Origin: Aquabacterium parvum
GTDB lineage: Bacteria; Pseudomonadota; Gammaproteobacteria; Burkholderiales; Burkholderiaceae_C
Reading direction: 5' to 3'
DNA: 64,000 bases
NCBI RefSeq assembly: GCF_001447195.1
Contig: NZ_LFRI01000516.1
Location: forward strand, 124,001 to 188,000
The position numbers were made by a program, and so were the translations under genes. The notes beneath the pieces are model-generated. The model saw nothing but the letters and a program-made list of their open reading frames with translations, searched no databases and was not told where the DNA came from. Positions within the stretch are counted from its first letter, which is position 1, and each line of letters opens with the position of its first letter. This document shows positions 9,121 to 20,055 of the stretch, one piece after another.

Positions 9121-10401
9121 ATGTCCGCAGCATCGCCGGCCTCCAAAGCCACCGGCTCCGCCCCCATCCCGGCCTGGGTCGTTGTCACGGCCCTGGGCTT
9201 GCTCACAGGGTTGCAGCCGCTGACCACCGACCTCTACCTGCCCGCCCTGCCACAACTGCAGCAGGGCCTGGGCCTGAGCCCGGCCTCGGCGCAGTGGACC
9301 TTGTCGGTGCTGATCCTGGCGTTCGGCATCGGGCAACTGGTGTGGGGCCCGATCTCCGATCGCTTCGGTCGCCAGCCGGTGCTGCGTTGGGGCCTGGGTC
9401 TGTACACGCTGGCCAGCGTGGGTGCGGCCCTGGCGATCAACTTCGAGACGATGCTGCTGGCGCGCATCGCGCAAGGTGCGAGCCTGTCGGCTGCGGTGGT
9501 GTGCGGCCGCGCGATGGTGCGCGACCTGTATGCACCCGAAGCCGGCGCCCGCGCCATGGCCCGGGGCATGACGGGCTTGGGCATCCTGGCCTTGTTCGGA
9601 CCGGTGCTGGGAGGCCTGGCAGCGACGCACGGGGGCTGGCGAGCCACCATGGCCCTGCTGATCGTGTTCGGCGGCTTGATCTGGGCCTTCGTGTGGCGAC
9701 AGCTGCCCGAGACCTTGCCCGACGATCGGCGCCAGCAGCGACTGGATTGGGGCTCGATGCTTGAGCAATGGATCGGCATCTCGCGTCACCCCACGTTCCG
9801 TGCGCACGCGCTGTTGACATCGAGCACCTACGGTGGCTTGTACGTCTACCTGGCGCTTTCCCCTTTCGTTTTCATCGAGCTGATGCATGTCGGCCGCACG
9901 GCATTTGGCGCCACCATGGCCACGCTCTCGCTGTCCTACCTGGTGGGCACGCTGTTTTGTCGGCGATGGCTGCCTCGCCACGGCCTGCTGGGCACGGTGA
10001 GGCTGGCAGGCTGGTGCTCGCTGGGCGGAGGGTTGTGGATGGCCCTGGTCTCGGCTTGGCAGGCCAGCGCCCTGTCTGAGGCCCACCCGGTGCACCCGGG
10101 CGCCTTGCTGCCCGGCCTGTGGCTCTACGCCTTCGCGCATGGCATCCACCAGCCTTGCGGCCAGACCGGCGTGGTCGCGGCCTTCCCGACCCAGGCTGGT
10201 GCCGCTTCGGCATTTTCCGGCTTCGTGCTGGCGACCACGGCTTTCGTCGTGGGTGCCGTGCTGTCCTGGTGGACATCGCTGCCCGGCTGGGCTGGCACCC
10301 TGCACCCGATGACGCTGGGCCTGGCCATGGGTGGCGCCCTCACCGCTTGGACCGCCTTGAGGCGGGTGCAACGCCATGGCCTGGCGCCGCATTCGGCCTG
10401 A
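9121..10401 (+). CDS. MFS multidrug exporter, Bcr/CflA family
   Basis: A 426-residue major facilitator with about 12 hydrophobic segments. The N-terminal segment has TTDLYLPALPQL, followed by QLVWGPISDRFGRQPVL, the loop 2-3 motif of drug:H+ antiporters. Length and the TDLYLPALP signature fit Bcr/CflA (bicyclomycin/chloramphenicol-type) exporters of the inner membrane. The ATG at 9121 is 8 bases after the preceding stop; the frame extends upstream only as antisense-like low-complexity sequence. Substrates are unknown. Confidence 0.9.
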   Translation: MSAASPASKATGSAPIPAWVVVTALGLLTGLQPLTTDLYLPALPQLQQGLGLSPASAQWTLSVLILAFGIGQLVWGPISDRFGRQPVLRWGLGLYTLASVGAALAINFETMLLARIAQGASLSAAVVCGRAMVRDLYAPEAGARAMARGMTGLGILALFGPVLGGLAATHGGWRATMALLIVFGGLIWAFVWRQLPETLPDDRRQQRLDWGSMLEQWIGISRHPTFRAHALLTSSTYGGLYVYLALSPFVFIELMHVGRTAFGATMATLSLSYLVGTLFCRRWLPRHGLLGTVRLAGWCSLGGGLWMALVSAWQASALSEAHPVHPGALLPGLWLYAFAHGIHQPCGQTGVVAAFPTQAGAASAFSGFVLATTAFVVGAVLSWWTSLPGWAGTLHPMTLGLAMGGALTAWTALRRVQRHGLAPHSA

Positions 10402-10467
10402 GCACCCGTCAACAGCCACCTCATCAGGCCCATCCATCAGCCTCATCCACACGTCGCCCCCCAGCCC

Positions 10468-11466
10468 ATGCACGCCACCACGCCCGCCCCTGCCCAGCCC
10501 GACGAGCCGCTGTGGGTGCTCACCGGCCCCACCGCCTGCGGCAAAACGGCCGTGGCGCTGGCCATGGCTGAGCGACAACATGGTGGCCGCCCCATCGAAA
10601 TCGTCAGCGTCGACTCGGCCTTGATCTACCGCGAGATGGACATCGGAACGGCCAAGCCGACCGCCCAGGAACTCGCCCAGGCACCGCACCACCTCATCGA
10701 CATCGTCGACCCGCTTGAGCGCTACAGCGCCGCCCGCTTCGTGGCCGAGGCCACCGAGGCCATCGCAGGCATCCGCTCGCGCGGTGGCAGGCCGTTGCTG
10801 GTGGGCGGCACCATGCTCTACCTCAAGGCCCTGCTCGAAGGCATGGACGAGATGCCCGCCATCGCACCCGAGGTGCGCGCCGAACTCGACGCGCGCATGA
10901 AGGCCCAAGGCAGCGTGGCCCTGCACGCGGAGCTGCAGCAGGTGGACCCCATCACCGCCGCACGACTGGCGCCAGGTGACACGCAACGCATCCAGCGGGC
11001 GCTGGAGGTCTTCCATGGCACCGGGCAGCCGCTGTCGCATTTCCACAGCAAGCAGGCCGATTCGCCGCCTCGCGTGAGCGCCACCCTGGTGTCGCTCGAG
11101 CCCACCGAGCGCGCCTGGCTGCACCACCGCGTGGCGCTCCGCTTCGAGCAGATGATGGCGCAAGGCTTCATCGACGAAGTCCGGCGCCTGCGCGCACGCG
11201 GCGACCTCGATGCCGACCTGCCCTCGATCCGCTGCCTGGGTTATCGCCAGGTGTGGGAGGCCTTGGATGAGGGCTTGAACCTGGCCGACCCCCAGGTGCG
11301 CCACGAGGTCACGCAGCGGGGCATCGCGGCCACACGCCAACTGGCCAAACGCCAAGTGACCTGGCTGCGCAGCATGCCGAACCGACACGTGCTGGCCTGC
11401 GACGATGGCCGCGACGCGCAAGCGCTGGCCGATGCCGCGTGTGGCATCTTCACGGCACACGCATGA
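10468..11466 (+). CDS. miaA: tRNA dimethylallyltransferase MiaA
   Basis: A 332-residue cytosolic enzyme that transfers the dimethylallyl group from DMAPP to A37 of UNN-decoding tRNAs. The P-loop [11 protein letters not shown] lies at about residues 20-30, followed by [31 protein letters not shown] and the C-terminal LGYRQVWE and [12 protein letters not shown] motifs. Length is normal for the family. No strong ribosome-binding site is visible before the ATG. The gene may be read through from the mutL group, or from its own promoter in the 66-base gap. Confidence 0.96.
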   Translation: MHATTPAPAQPDEPLWVLTGPTACGKTAVALAMAERQHGGRPIEIVSVDSALIYREMDIGTAKPTAQELAQAPHHLIDIVDPLERYSAARFVAEATEAIAGIRSRGGRPLLVGGTMLYLKALLEGMDEMPAIAPEVRAELDARMKAQGSVALHAELQQVDPITAARLAPGDTQRIQRALEVFHGTGQPLSHFHSKQADSPPRVSATLVSLEPTERAWLHHRVALRFEQMMAQGFIDEVRRLRARGDLDADLPSIRCLGYRQVWEALDEGLNLADPQVRHEVTQRGIAATRQLAKRQVTWLRSMPNRHVLACDDGRDAQALADAACGIFTAHA

Positions 11467-11502
11467 TGCCAACGCGCCTCGCGCGACCAGCCCGCAGCAG
11501 AC

Positions 11503-11544
11503 TTGATCTGAGTTAAGGCTCCGGGCGGTCCGGCTGCCTACAGT
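11503..11544 (+). promoter_or_regulatory. FNR/ANR-like site and -10 box of the diiron protein gene
   Basis: TTGAT-CTGA-GTTAA (11503-11516) resembles an FNR/ANR box (TTGAT-N4-ATCAA, two mismatches in the right half). Its centre (11509.5) is 32 bases upstream of the centre of a -10-like TACAGT (11539-11544), exactly the geometry of a class II FNR promoter (site at -41.5). The transcript start would be near 11551. The leader would contain a GTTGGC/GCCAAC stem (11555-11574). Confidence 0.55.
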
Positions 11545-11592
11545 CCCCATCCACGTTGGCCTCGTTGAGCCAACCCAGATCAAGGGACACCC

Positions 11593-12363
11593 ATGCCGCA
11601 AGAGCTTTTCCGCCAGGGCGACCACGCCTGCCTGATGTTCTCCAACCTGGGTGACGAGGGTGGCGAGGCTGTGCAGGCCAACCAGTTCCTCATCGTCGAC
11701 GGCGACCATGGCGCCATCATCGACCCGGGCGGCAACCTGGCTTACAGCGAGCTCTACCTGGGCATGACGCGGCACTTCCCGCCCTCGAAGCTGTCGGCCA
11801 TCCTGGCCTCGCATGCCGACCCGGACATCATCGCCTCGCTGGACCGCTGGATGACGGCCACGCCCGATGCCAAGCTCTACGTCTCGACGCTGTGGGAGCG
11901 GTTCGTGCCGCACTTTTGCAAGCCAGGCAAGACAACGGGCCGCGTGATCGGCATCCCCGACGGCGGCATGCGCATCACCGTGGGTCGGCGCGAGCTCATC
12001 GCCCTGCCCGCGCACTTCATGCACGCAGAGGGCAATTTCCAGTTCTACGACCCGACGGCCCGCATCCTGTTCTCGGGCGACCTGGGTGTGTCGCTGGTGC
12101 CGGGCGAAGAAGCGCTCAGGCCCATCTCCTCGCTGAACCCACTGCCGCGCGGCATGGAGGGCTTTCACCGTCGCTACATGGTCTCCAACAAGGTGCTGCG
12201 CTGCTGGGCACGCATGGTGCGCGAACTCAAGATCGACATGATCGTGCCGCAACACGGCTCGCCGCTGGTGGGCGAGGCCGTGCCGCAATTCATCGCATGG
12301 GCCGAGAACCTGGTGTGCGGCATCGACCTCATGAGCGAAGCGCACTACCGCGTGCCAGCCTGA
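11593..12363 (+). CDS. Metallo-beta-lactamase-fold protein of the oxygen-binding diiron (ODP/flavodiiron-like) type
   Basis: A 256-residue stand-alone metallo-beta-lactamase domain resembling the diiron half of flavodiiron proteins, but with no flavodoxin domain. Likely metal ligands are H74 and D76/D78 in HADPD, H141 or H144 in PAHFMHAEGN, D163 in FSGDLG and H221 in PQHGS. Known relatives bind O2 at a diiron site and act as oxygen sensors or signalling domains, or serve in oxygen reduction. With no redox partner domain, a sensor or O2-scavenging role is an inference. The upstream FNR-like promoter fits a low-oxygen role. AAGGGA (11582-11587) is the ribosome-binding site. Confidence 0.82.
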   Translation: MPQELFRQGDHACLMFSNLGDEGGEAVQANQFLIVDGDHGAIIDPGGNLAYSELYLGMTRHFPPSKLSAILASHADPDIIASLDRWMTATPDAKLYVSTLWERFVPHFCKPGKTTGRVIGIPDGGMRITVGRRELIALPAHFMHAEGNFQFYDPTARILFSGDLGVSLVPGEEALRPISSLNPLPRGMEGFHRRYMVSNKVLRCWARMVRELKIDMIVPQHGSPLVGEAVPQFIAWAENLVCGIDLMSEAHYRVPA

Positions 12364-12393
12364 GCCAGGCCACGGCCTGCATTGATGAAGGGC

Positions 12394-13992
12394 TCAGTGC
12401 GCCCCGCCATCCACTGCCGCAGCGCCCTTTTTCACCTTCGCCAGCCAGATCAACGGGATCAGCAGCAGGAAAAAGCCCGCCGAGGCCAGGAAGACATCGT
12501 CGGCCGCCCGCGTGAACGCCTGCTGATCGATCAAGCGATTGACCTGCGCGGCGGCCTGCTGCATGGACAGCCCCGCCGATTGCAAGGCCGAGAACGCCTC
12601 GACCGCACCCGGGTCGGTGGTGCTGATGTGCTCGACCATGTGCGCGTGGTGCATGGTCGCCCGGCTGTCCCACAGCGTGGTGACCACCGACGTGCCCATC
12701 GCCCCCGCCGTGATGCGCACGAAGTTGCTCAAGCCCGATGCCGACGGGATGCGGTCCGGCGTCAGCCCCGCCAGCGTGATCGCGCTCAAGGGGATGAAGA
12801 AGAACGCGATGGCGCCACCTTGCAAGATGGTCGGAATCATGATGGTGGTGAAGTCGGCCTGCACCGTGAAGCTCGAGCGCATCCACAACACCAGCGCAAA
12901 GAACAGGAAGGCCACCGTGGCCAGCAGGCGCGGGTCCACCTTGGTCACGTTCTTGCCCACGATGGGCGACAGCAAGATGGCCAGCAAACCCACCGGCGCC
13001 ACCGCCATGCCCGCCACCGACGCCGTGTAGCCCATGTGCTGCTGCAACCACAAAGGCAACAGCACCACGTTGCCAAAGAACAGCCCGTAGCCAATGGACA
13101 GCGTCAGCACCCCGAAGAGGAAGTTGCGCGAGGCGAACAGGCGCAGCTCGACCACCGGGTGCTCTTCGTTGAGCTCCCAGATCAGGAAGACGACGAAGCC
13201 CACCAGCGCCACCACAGCCAGGGCCACGATCTCGCCACTCTCGAACCAGTCCAGCTCCTTGCCCTTGTCGAGCATGATCTGCAACGCACCCACCCACAGC
13301 ACCAGCAAGGCCAGCCCCACCTTGTCGATGGGCAAGACCTTGATCGGCGTCTCGCGCTTGGCGTAGATGCGCCAGGTCACGGCCGCCGCCGCCAGCCCCA
13401 CAGGCACGTTGATGTAGAAGATCCAGGGCCAGCTGACGTTGTCGGTGATCCAGCCCCCCAATAACGGCCCCGTCACTGGCGCAACCAGCGTCGTGATCGC
13501 CCACATCGCCAAGGCCGTGCCGGCTTTGGCTGGCGGGTAGCTCGACAGCAGCAAGGTCTGCGACAGCGGGATCATCGGCCCCGCCACCAGGCCCTGCAGC
13601 ACGCGGTAGCCGATCAGGGCCTCGAGCGAGCCTGCCAGACCGCACAGCCACGAAGCCAGCACGAACAGCAGCACGCTGGCTGTGAACAGCCGCACCGCAC
13701 CGAAGCGCTGCGTGAGCCAGCCTGTCAACGGCACCGAAATGGCGTTGGCCACCCCGAAGCTGGTGATCACCCAGGTGCCCTGCGTCGGGCTCACACCCAG
13801 GTCACCCGCGATAGCGGGCAGCGACACGTTGGCGATCGACGAGTCCAGCACGTTCATGAACGTGGCCAGGGACAAAGCCAGCGTGCCCAGCGCCAGCGAG
13901 CCGCCTTGCAGCGGCGCATGCTGCAGAGCGGGCGCAGCCGCAGACTGCGCCTCAGGCGGCGCCACATCGGCGCCCGGGTTGGCGGTCGACAT
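12394..13992 (-). CDS. emrB: DHA2-family MFS efflux pump subunit, EmrB-like
   Basis: A 532-residue inner-membrane drug:H+ antiporter with about 14 hydrophobic segments. Visible signatures are NVLDSSIANVSLPAIAGD in the first segment, QGTWVITSF and GWLTQRFGAVRLF in the second and third, and a GWITDNVSWPWIFYINVPVG motif (two parts) typical of EmrB/QacA proteins. It starts 3 bases after emrA and would work with EmrA and the outer-membrane factor as a tripartite pump across both membranes. The C-terminal end carries a TM-like LLIPLIWLAKVKK. Substrates are probably hydrophobic or phenolic compounds, by analogy only. Confidence 0.92.
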   Translation of the reverse strand: MSTANPGADVAPPEAQSAAAPALQHAPLQGGSLALGTLALSLATFMNVLDSSIANVSLPAIAGDLGVSPTQGTWVITSFGVANAISVPLTGWLTQRFGAVRLFTASVLLFVLASWLCGLAGSLEALIGYRVLQGLVAGPMIPLSQTLLLSSYPPAKAGTALAMWAITTLVAPVTGPLLGGWITDNVSWPWIFYINVPVGLAAAAVTWRIYAKRETPIKVLPIDKVGLALLVLWVGALQIMLDKGKELDWFESGEIVALAVVALVGFVVFLIWELNEEHPVVELRLFASRNFLFGVLTLSIGYGLFFGNVVLLPLWLQQHMGYTASVAGMAVAPVGLLAILLSPIVGKNVTKVDPRLLATVAFLFFALVLWMRSSFTVQADFTTIMIPTILQGGAIAFFFIPLSAITLAGLTPDRIPSASGLSNFVRITAGAMGTSVVTTLWDSRATMHHAHMVEHISTTDPGAVEAFSALQSAGLSMQQAAAQVNRLIDQQAFTRAADDVFLASAGFFLLLIPLIWLAKVKKGAAAVDGGAH

Positions 13993-13995
13993 GGG

Positions 13996-15246
13996 TCAGG
14001 CGCCCGCTTGGGTGCCAGCGCTCACGCGAGCACCTCGCCCCAGGTTGCGATCGACGATGCGGTTGACCAGGGCGTCGGCGTCTTTGCTCAAGGCATCGAA
14101 CACATCCGTGTGCGCCACGTCGTGCGGACGCGGCTCGGCCGCCAGCACGCCCCCCTCCTGGTGGCTCACATCCACCTCGACCAGCATCGACAAGCCCACA
14201 CGCAAGGGATGCGCCGCCACCTCTTTGGCGTCGAGCGCGATGCGCACCGGCACGCGCTGCACCACCTTGATCCAGTTGCCGGTGGCGTTCTGCGCAGGCA
14301 GCAGCGCAAAGGCCGCGCCCGTGCCCGCGCCCAGGCCCGCCACGGTGCCGTGAAAGACCACCTTCTGGCCGTAAACGTCAGCCGTCAAGGTGGCCGGCTG
14401 GCCAATGCGGATGCGCTTGAGCTGGCTTTCCTTGAAGTTGGCGTCCACCCAAGCCTGCTCCAGGGTCACCAGCGACATCACCGGGGCGCCGGGCTGCAAG
14501 CGCTGGCCGACCTGGACGCTGCGCTTGGTCACGAAGCCGTCAACGGGAGCGATCAGGGCCGAGCGTTGCAAGGCCAGGTAAGCCTCTCGCACGCGGGCCG
14601 CAGCCCGGGCCACGTTGGGGTGCTCGGCCACCGACGTGCCATCGGTCAGCGACTGGTTCGACACCAGTTGTTCGCGGGCCGCCGCCAGTGCCGACTCGGC
14701 TGCGGCCACCGCACTGCGAGCCGATTGTTGTTGCGCCTGCGCGTGCTGAAACTCTTCCTTGCCAACGGCCCCGGTGGCCACCAACGGGCTGCGACGCTGC
14801 ACATCGTCCTGCGCGCGTGCGAGCTCGTTTTGCACACGCGCAAGATCGGCCTGGCGCAGTTGCACCTGAGCCGACAGCGTGCCGTTGTTGGCGAACAGGG
14901 TGCGCACCTCGCGCACGGTCTGCGCCAACTGGGCTTCGGCTTGGTCCAACGCCACGCGGGCATCGGCCTGATCGAGCTTGACCAGCACCTGACCGGCCTT
15001 GACGCGGTCGGTGTCGTCGGCACCGATGGCCACCACCGTGCCGCCCACCTGAGGCGTGATCTGCACGACGTTGGCCTGCACGTACGCGTTGTCGGTGTGC
15101 TCGTAGTGACTGGCCACCAGCGCGTAGTAAGCGGCATAAGCACCGCCGCCGAGCAGCACCGCCGCTGCCACGATGGTCAGTGCCTTCTTGCGTCGCGCAG
15201 CAGGGGGCTGGGATGCTGGCGTGGGGTTCGTCGAAGGCGAGGTCAT
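13996..15246 (-). CDS. emrA: Membrane-fusion (periplasmic adaptor) protein, EmrA-like
   Basis: A 416-residue HlyD-family adaptor. One N-terminal transmembrane helix (about 23-44) is followed by the EmrA hallmark HTDNAYVQ, a lipoyl-like half motif, a long alpha-helical hairpin rich in Ala/Gln (about 100-215) and the second lipoyl half (IAPVDGFV). It bridges the EmrB-like pump and the outer-membrane channel. The start ATG (15244-15246) overlaps the stop of the upstream nodT-type gene by 4 bases (ATGA), so translation is coupled. Confidence 0.92.
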   Translation of the reverse strand: MTSPSTNPTPASQPPAARRKKALTIVAAAVLLGGGAYAAYYALVASHYEHTDNAYVQANVVQITPQVGGTVVAIGADDTDRVKAGQVLVKLDQADARVALDQAEAQLAQTVREVRTLFANNGTLSAQVQLRQADLARVQNELARAQDDVQRRSPLVATGAVGKEEFQHAQAQQQSARSAVAAAESALAAAREQLVSNQSLTDGTSVAEHPNVARAAARVREAYLALQRSALIAPVDGFVTKRSVQVGQRLQPGAPVMSLVTLEQAWVDANFKESQLKRIRIGQPATLTADVYGQKVVFHGTVAGLGAGTGAAFALLPAQNATGNWIKVVQRVPVRIALDAKEVAAHPLRVGLSMLVEVDVSHQEGGVLAAEPRPHDVAHTDVFDALSKDADALVNRIVDRNLGRGARVSAGTQAGA

Positions 15247-16739
15247 GAACGGTCTCCGGACTGCGAGGGGGTGTTCTGGGTGAGGGGCGGCGCTGGGGTC
15301 CAGCCTCCACCCACGGAGCGGATCAGCGCAAAGCGGGTGTCCAGCGCTCGGGCTTTGAGGTCGACGGCCTGGCGGCGTTGCGCCAGCACAGCGGACTCGG
15401 CCGACAGCACCGTGAGGTAGGCGCCCAGGCCCGCGCGGTAACGCTGCGTGGCCAGGTCGTAGGCGGACTCGATGTGGCTTTGCGCCACTTGCTGCTCGCC
15501 TTGCTGGCGCGCCACCGAGCGCACGCTGTCGACTTGGTCGACCGTTTCCTGCACGGCCTGCAAGAGGGTCTGGTTGTAGCTCGCCACGGCCGCGTCCTGG
15601 TCGGCCACGCGGGCACTCAGGTTGCCAAGGCGCCTGTCTCCATCGAAGATCGGCAGGTGAATGGCTGGCAGCAAGCCCCATTGCAGGCTGCTGGCCTGGA
15701 GCACCTGGTTCAGGCCGATGGCGTTGTAGCCCGCGTAACTGGTCAGCTCGATGTTGGGGTAGAAGGTCGCCCGCGCGGCGTCGCTCATGCCGCGAGCCGA
15801 CTCCACACGCCAGAGTGCGGCCATCACGTCGGCGCGGCGGGCCAGCAGGTCCAACGGCAGGCTTTGGGGCACATCGGGTGCACGCAGGCGCTCCAGCGAC
15901 ACGTTCAAATCGTCCAGCGACTTGGGGGCTCGCCCGACCAGCACCGCCAAGGCATGCCGGGCCAGGCTGAGTTGCTCGTCGAGCGCAGCGATCTGCTGGC
16001 GTGTGTCAGGCACCGCGCCCTGCCCTTGCCGCAGCTCCACCTGGGTGTCCAGGCCAGCCTCCACCCTTTGGCGGATCAGCGCCAGCACCTCCTCGCGCTG
16101 GGCCAGGGTGCGCATCGCCACCTCGCGTTGTGCCTGCAGTCGGCCAACCTGCACGTACTGGCGGGCCACCTGCGACGACAGCAACAAGCGCGCGGCCTGA
16201 AGGTCTGCCTCCGAAGCGCGACGCTGGCCGATGCTGGCCTCGATCTCGGCGCGCTGTTTGCCAAACAGGTCCAGCTCCCAGGCGCCTTCGAGCTGCAAGG
16301 TGCCCGTGGTCAGGGTCGAGCCAGCCACTGGCGGCGGGTACAAACCGTGTTCGGTGAAGCGCTGTCGGTCGGTCTTGCCGGTGAGCTGCAACTGCGGCTT
16401 GTCGGCGCCGCTGCTGAGCATCTCCTGGGCCTGGGCGCGCTGCAGGCGGGTTTGCGCCACCTGGATGGTCGGGCTGTCGGCCAAGGCCTGCGCGATCAGG
16501 GCATCAAGCTGCGCATCGCCGCACGCCCGCCACCACTCGGTCATCTGCGCCGAAACCGGCTGCGGCCCGCTTGCGCTCACGCCAAGCGCACTCGCATCCA
16601 AGGCCGTCAGCTTCGGCTGGATCGCCTGGTGCGCACACCCGGTCATCAGGGCACCCCACCCGGCGAGCACCAACCAGGCCAGCGGTCGGCTCACCCGGTT
16701 CACGGGCCTCGCGGGGGACAATCGATTGAACTGCGTCAT
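15243..16739 (-). CDS. NodT-family outer-membrane efflux lipoprotein
   Basis: A 498-residue TolC-like outer-membrane factor of the NodT/OprM type. An N-terminal signal ends in a lipobox (LMTGC), followed by two repeated OEP regions of long helices and beta strands, including LPLDLLARRADVMAALWRVESA (a typical family signature, here in two parts). The ATG at 16739 is chosen over a GTG three codons upstream because GAGAAGG lies at the correct distance only from the ATG. It is the second gene of the marR-nodT-emrA-emrB operon and supplies the exit duct. Confidence 0.92.
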   Translation of the reverse strand: MTQFNRLSPARPVNRVSRPLAWLVLAGWGALMTGCAHQAIQPKLTALDASALGVSASGPQPVSAQMTEWWRACGDAQLDALIAQALADSPTIQVAQTRLQRAQAQEMLSSGADKPQLQLTGKTDRQRFTEHGLYPPPVAGSTLTTGTLQLEGAWELDLFGKQRAEIEASIGQRRASEADLQAARLLLSSQVARQYVQVGRLQAQREVAMRTLAQREEVLALIRQRVEAGLDTQVELRQGQGAVPDTRQQIAALDEQLSLARHALAVLVGRAPKSLDDLNVSLERLRAPDVPQSLPLDLLARRADVMAALWRVESARGMSDAARATFYPNIELTSYAGYNAIGLNQVLQASSLQWGLLPAIHLPIFDGDRRLGNLSARVADQDAAVASYNQTLLQAVQETVDQVDSVRSVARQQGEQQVAQSHIESAYDLATQRYRAGLGAYLTVLSAESAVLAQRRQAVDLKARALDTRFALIRSVGGGWTPAPPLTQNTPSQSGDRS

Positions 16740-16793
16740 CGGGAACACCTTCTCGTGGGCTGGGGCAGCCCTCTCATCGTCGTTCGGGGCGCG

Positions 16794-17321
16794 TCAACTC
16801 GCGTCGGTGGAGGGGGCGCCATCGCCCGTGCACTCGCCTGGCTGACAGTCCTTGAGCGCCTCGGCGTTGCCGACGATCCGCTGCAGGAAGCCCATCAAGG
16901 TCTCCCACTCGGCTGGCGAGAAGCCCTGAAGCATCGCGTTGGAGACATCGCACAGGATGCCGGGCACCGGTTCGGCGGCTTTTTCGCCCTCTGGCGTGAG
17001 CATCAGGTGCACCACGCGGCGGTCTTCGGCCGAGCGCTCGCGCCGACACAAGCCCTTGGCCTCCAGCCGGTCCAGCGTTCGGGTCAAGGCCCCGGCATCG
17101 ACCTGCAGTTCACGCGCCAGCGCGGCCAGGGTGTTGGCCTCACCACGGTGGATCAGGAACAGCGGCGCCCACTGGGCATGGGTCAGCCCCGTGCAGCCAA
17201 GACGCCGGTCCACCTGCCCCACCATCAACTGCGTGATGCGGCGCATGAGGTAGCCCATGCTGTTTTCGCGGCAATAAGTGGCCCGGTCGTAGATCGGGGG
17301 GGTGGGGCGCTGACCTTTCAT
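16794..17321 (-). CDS. MarR-family transcriptional regulator of the efflux operon
   Basis: A 175-residue winged-helix regulator. The recognition region is LARELQVDAGALTRTLDRLE, followed by the wing SAEDRRVVHLMLTPEG. It is the first gene of the efflux operon and lies 54 bases before the nodT-type gene. Its own promoter is overlaid by inverted repeats, so autorepression relieved by a pump substrate is the likely control. Three cysteines are spread through the protein and could be redox-sensitive (inference). From the ATG at 17321 the message would be nearly leaderless; an internal Met (17258) would give 155 residues but would cut into the first helix. Confidence 0.88.
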   Translation of the reverse strand: MKGQRPTPPIYDRATYCRENSMGYLMRRITQLMVGQVDRRLGCTGLTHAQWAPLFLIHRGEANTLAALARELQVDAGALTRTLDRLEAKGLCRRERSAEDRRVVHLMLTPEGEKAAEPVPGILCDVSNAMLQGFSPAEWETLMGFLQRIVGNAEALKDCQPGECTGDGAPSTDAS

Positions 17322-17325
17322 GGGT

Positions 17326-17358
17326 GGCAAATTTATTTGCCTACGCAAATATTGTCAA
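17326..17358 (-). promoter_or_regulatory. marR operon promoter and overlapping MarR-type operator
   Basis: On the minus strand a perfect -35 TTGACA (17353-17358) is separated by 17 bases from a -10-like TAAATT (17330-17335). Two overlapping inverted repeats cover it: GGCAAAT-TT-ATTTGCC (17326-17341) and ATTTGC-CTAC-GCAAAT (17335-17350). A repressor bound there would block RNA polymerase. The predicted transcript start falls about 2 bases before the marR ATG. Confidence 0.72.
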
Positions 17359-17401
17359 GGCATCATAATCACGGCAACGCGAACTTCGCACGCCGCCAGG
17401 C

Positions 17402-19219
<1,818 letters not shown>

Positions 19220-19264
19220 GGCTCGGGTGTCATCCAGGACGCCCCCTCGCGCGTTGACCAGCGT

Positions 19265-19280
19265 GTGCCGGCTTCGGCAC
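19265..19280 (+). other. Short stem-loop before the OmpA-type lipoprotein gene
   Basis: GTGCCG-GCTT-CGGCAC forms a perfect 6-bp stem three bases upstream of the ribosome-binding site AAGGAG. It could stabilise the 5' end of the message or affect initiation; there is no T run, so a terminator is unlikely. Confidence 0.35.
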
Positions 19281-19297
19281 CACAAGGAGTTGACAAG

Positions 19298-19984
19298 ATG
19301 ATTTTCAAGACCAAGCAACGCTCTGTCCAACGCACCCTGATCATCGGCAGCACCATCGCCGTTGCCCTGTTCACCACGGGCTGCGAAACCATGGGCCCGC
19401 AGGAAAAAGGCACCGCCGCCGGAGCCGGCATCGGTGCCGTGGCGGGCGCGGCCATTGGTGCGATGACCGGTGGCAAGAACACAGTCCGGGGCGCCGCCAT
19501 CGGCGCGGCCGCTGGCGCCATCGCCGGCAACCTGTGGTCCAAGCGCATGGAAGACCAGCGCCGCGCCATGGAAGCTGCCACGCAAGGCACCCCCGTCGAG
19601 GTCACCCGCACCGATGACAACCAGCTCAAGCTCGACATCCCCAACGACATTTCGTTCGCAACGGGCAGCGCTGCCCTCAAGCCCGAGCTGCGCGGCGTGC
19701 TTGACTCCTTCGCACAGGGACTGAAGTCCGGCGGCAGCGGCACCCTGGTGCGCGTGGTCGGCCACACCGACAGCACTGGCAGCGACGCCATCAACAACCC
19801 GCTGTCGCGCGAGCGCGCCGAGAGCGTGCGCGACTTCCTGGAAGACCGTGGCATCGGCAGCAACCGCATCGAGGTGATCGGCCGTGGCTCGCGCGAACCG
19901 GTGGCCAGCAACGACACGGCGGAAGGCCGCGCCAAGAACCGCCGCGTCGAGATCTTCATGCGCGACCCGGCCCAGGCCAACTGA
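19298..19984 (+). CDS. Glycine-zipper/OmpA-domain lipoprotein (YiaD-like)
   Basis: A 228-residue outer-membrane lipoprotein. The signal peptide ends at Cys29 (lipobox FTTGC). A glycine-zipper segment follows (about 35-80, repeated GAAIGA-type units) and then a C-terminal OmpA-like peptidoglycan-binding domain with VVGHTDSTGS and RVEIFM. It would tether the outer membrane to peptidoglycan. The start has an AAGGAG site 9 bases upstream. Next downstream are the two giant genes, which have their own 155-base upstream gap. Confidence 0.9.
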   Translation: MIFKTKQRSVQRTLIIGSTIAVALFTTGCETMGPQEKGTAAGAGIGAVAGAAIGAMTGGKNTVRGAAIGAAAGAIAGNLWSKRMEDQRRAMEAATQGTPVEVTRTDDNQLKLDIPNDISFATGSAALKPELRGVLDSFAQGLKSGGSGTLVRVVGHTDSTGSDAINNPLSRERAESVRDFLEDRGIGSNRIEVIGRGSREPVASNDTAEGRAKNRRVEIFMRDPAQAN

Positions 19985-20055
19985 CGTCGGTTCACGCCTG
20001 GCGCGACCGTTTGCGGCAGATGGTTACCCCTCGACACAACCTCTGCCGCGCGCAT

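Noticed and set aside
8566-12345. A 1259-codon open frame on the minus strand
   Set aside because: It lies antisense to five convincing plus-strand genes, its translation is His/Gln/Gly-rich with no recognisable motif, and such long frames are expected opposite GC-rich genes.
20030-20036. TACCCCT, a possible NarL heptamer before the giant pair
   Set aside because: A single 7-base match is too weak and no partner site in the right arrangement is seen.
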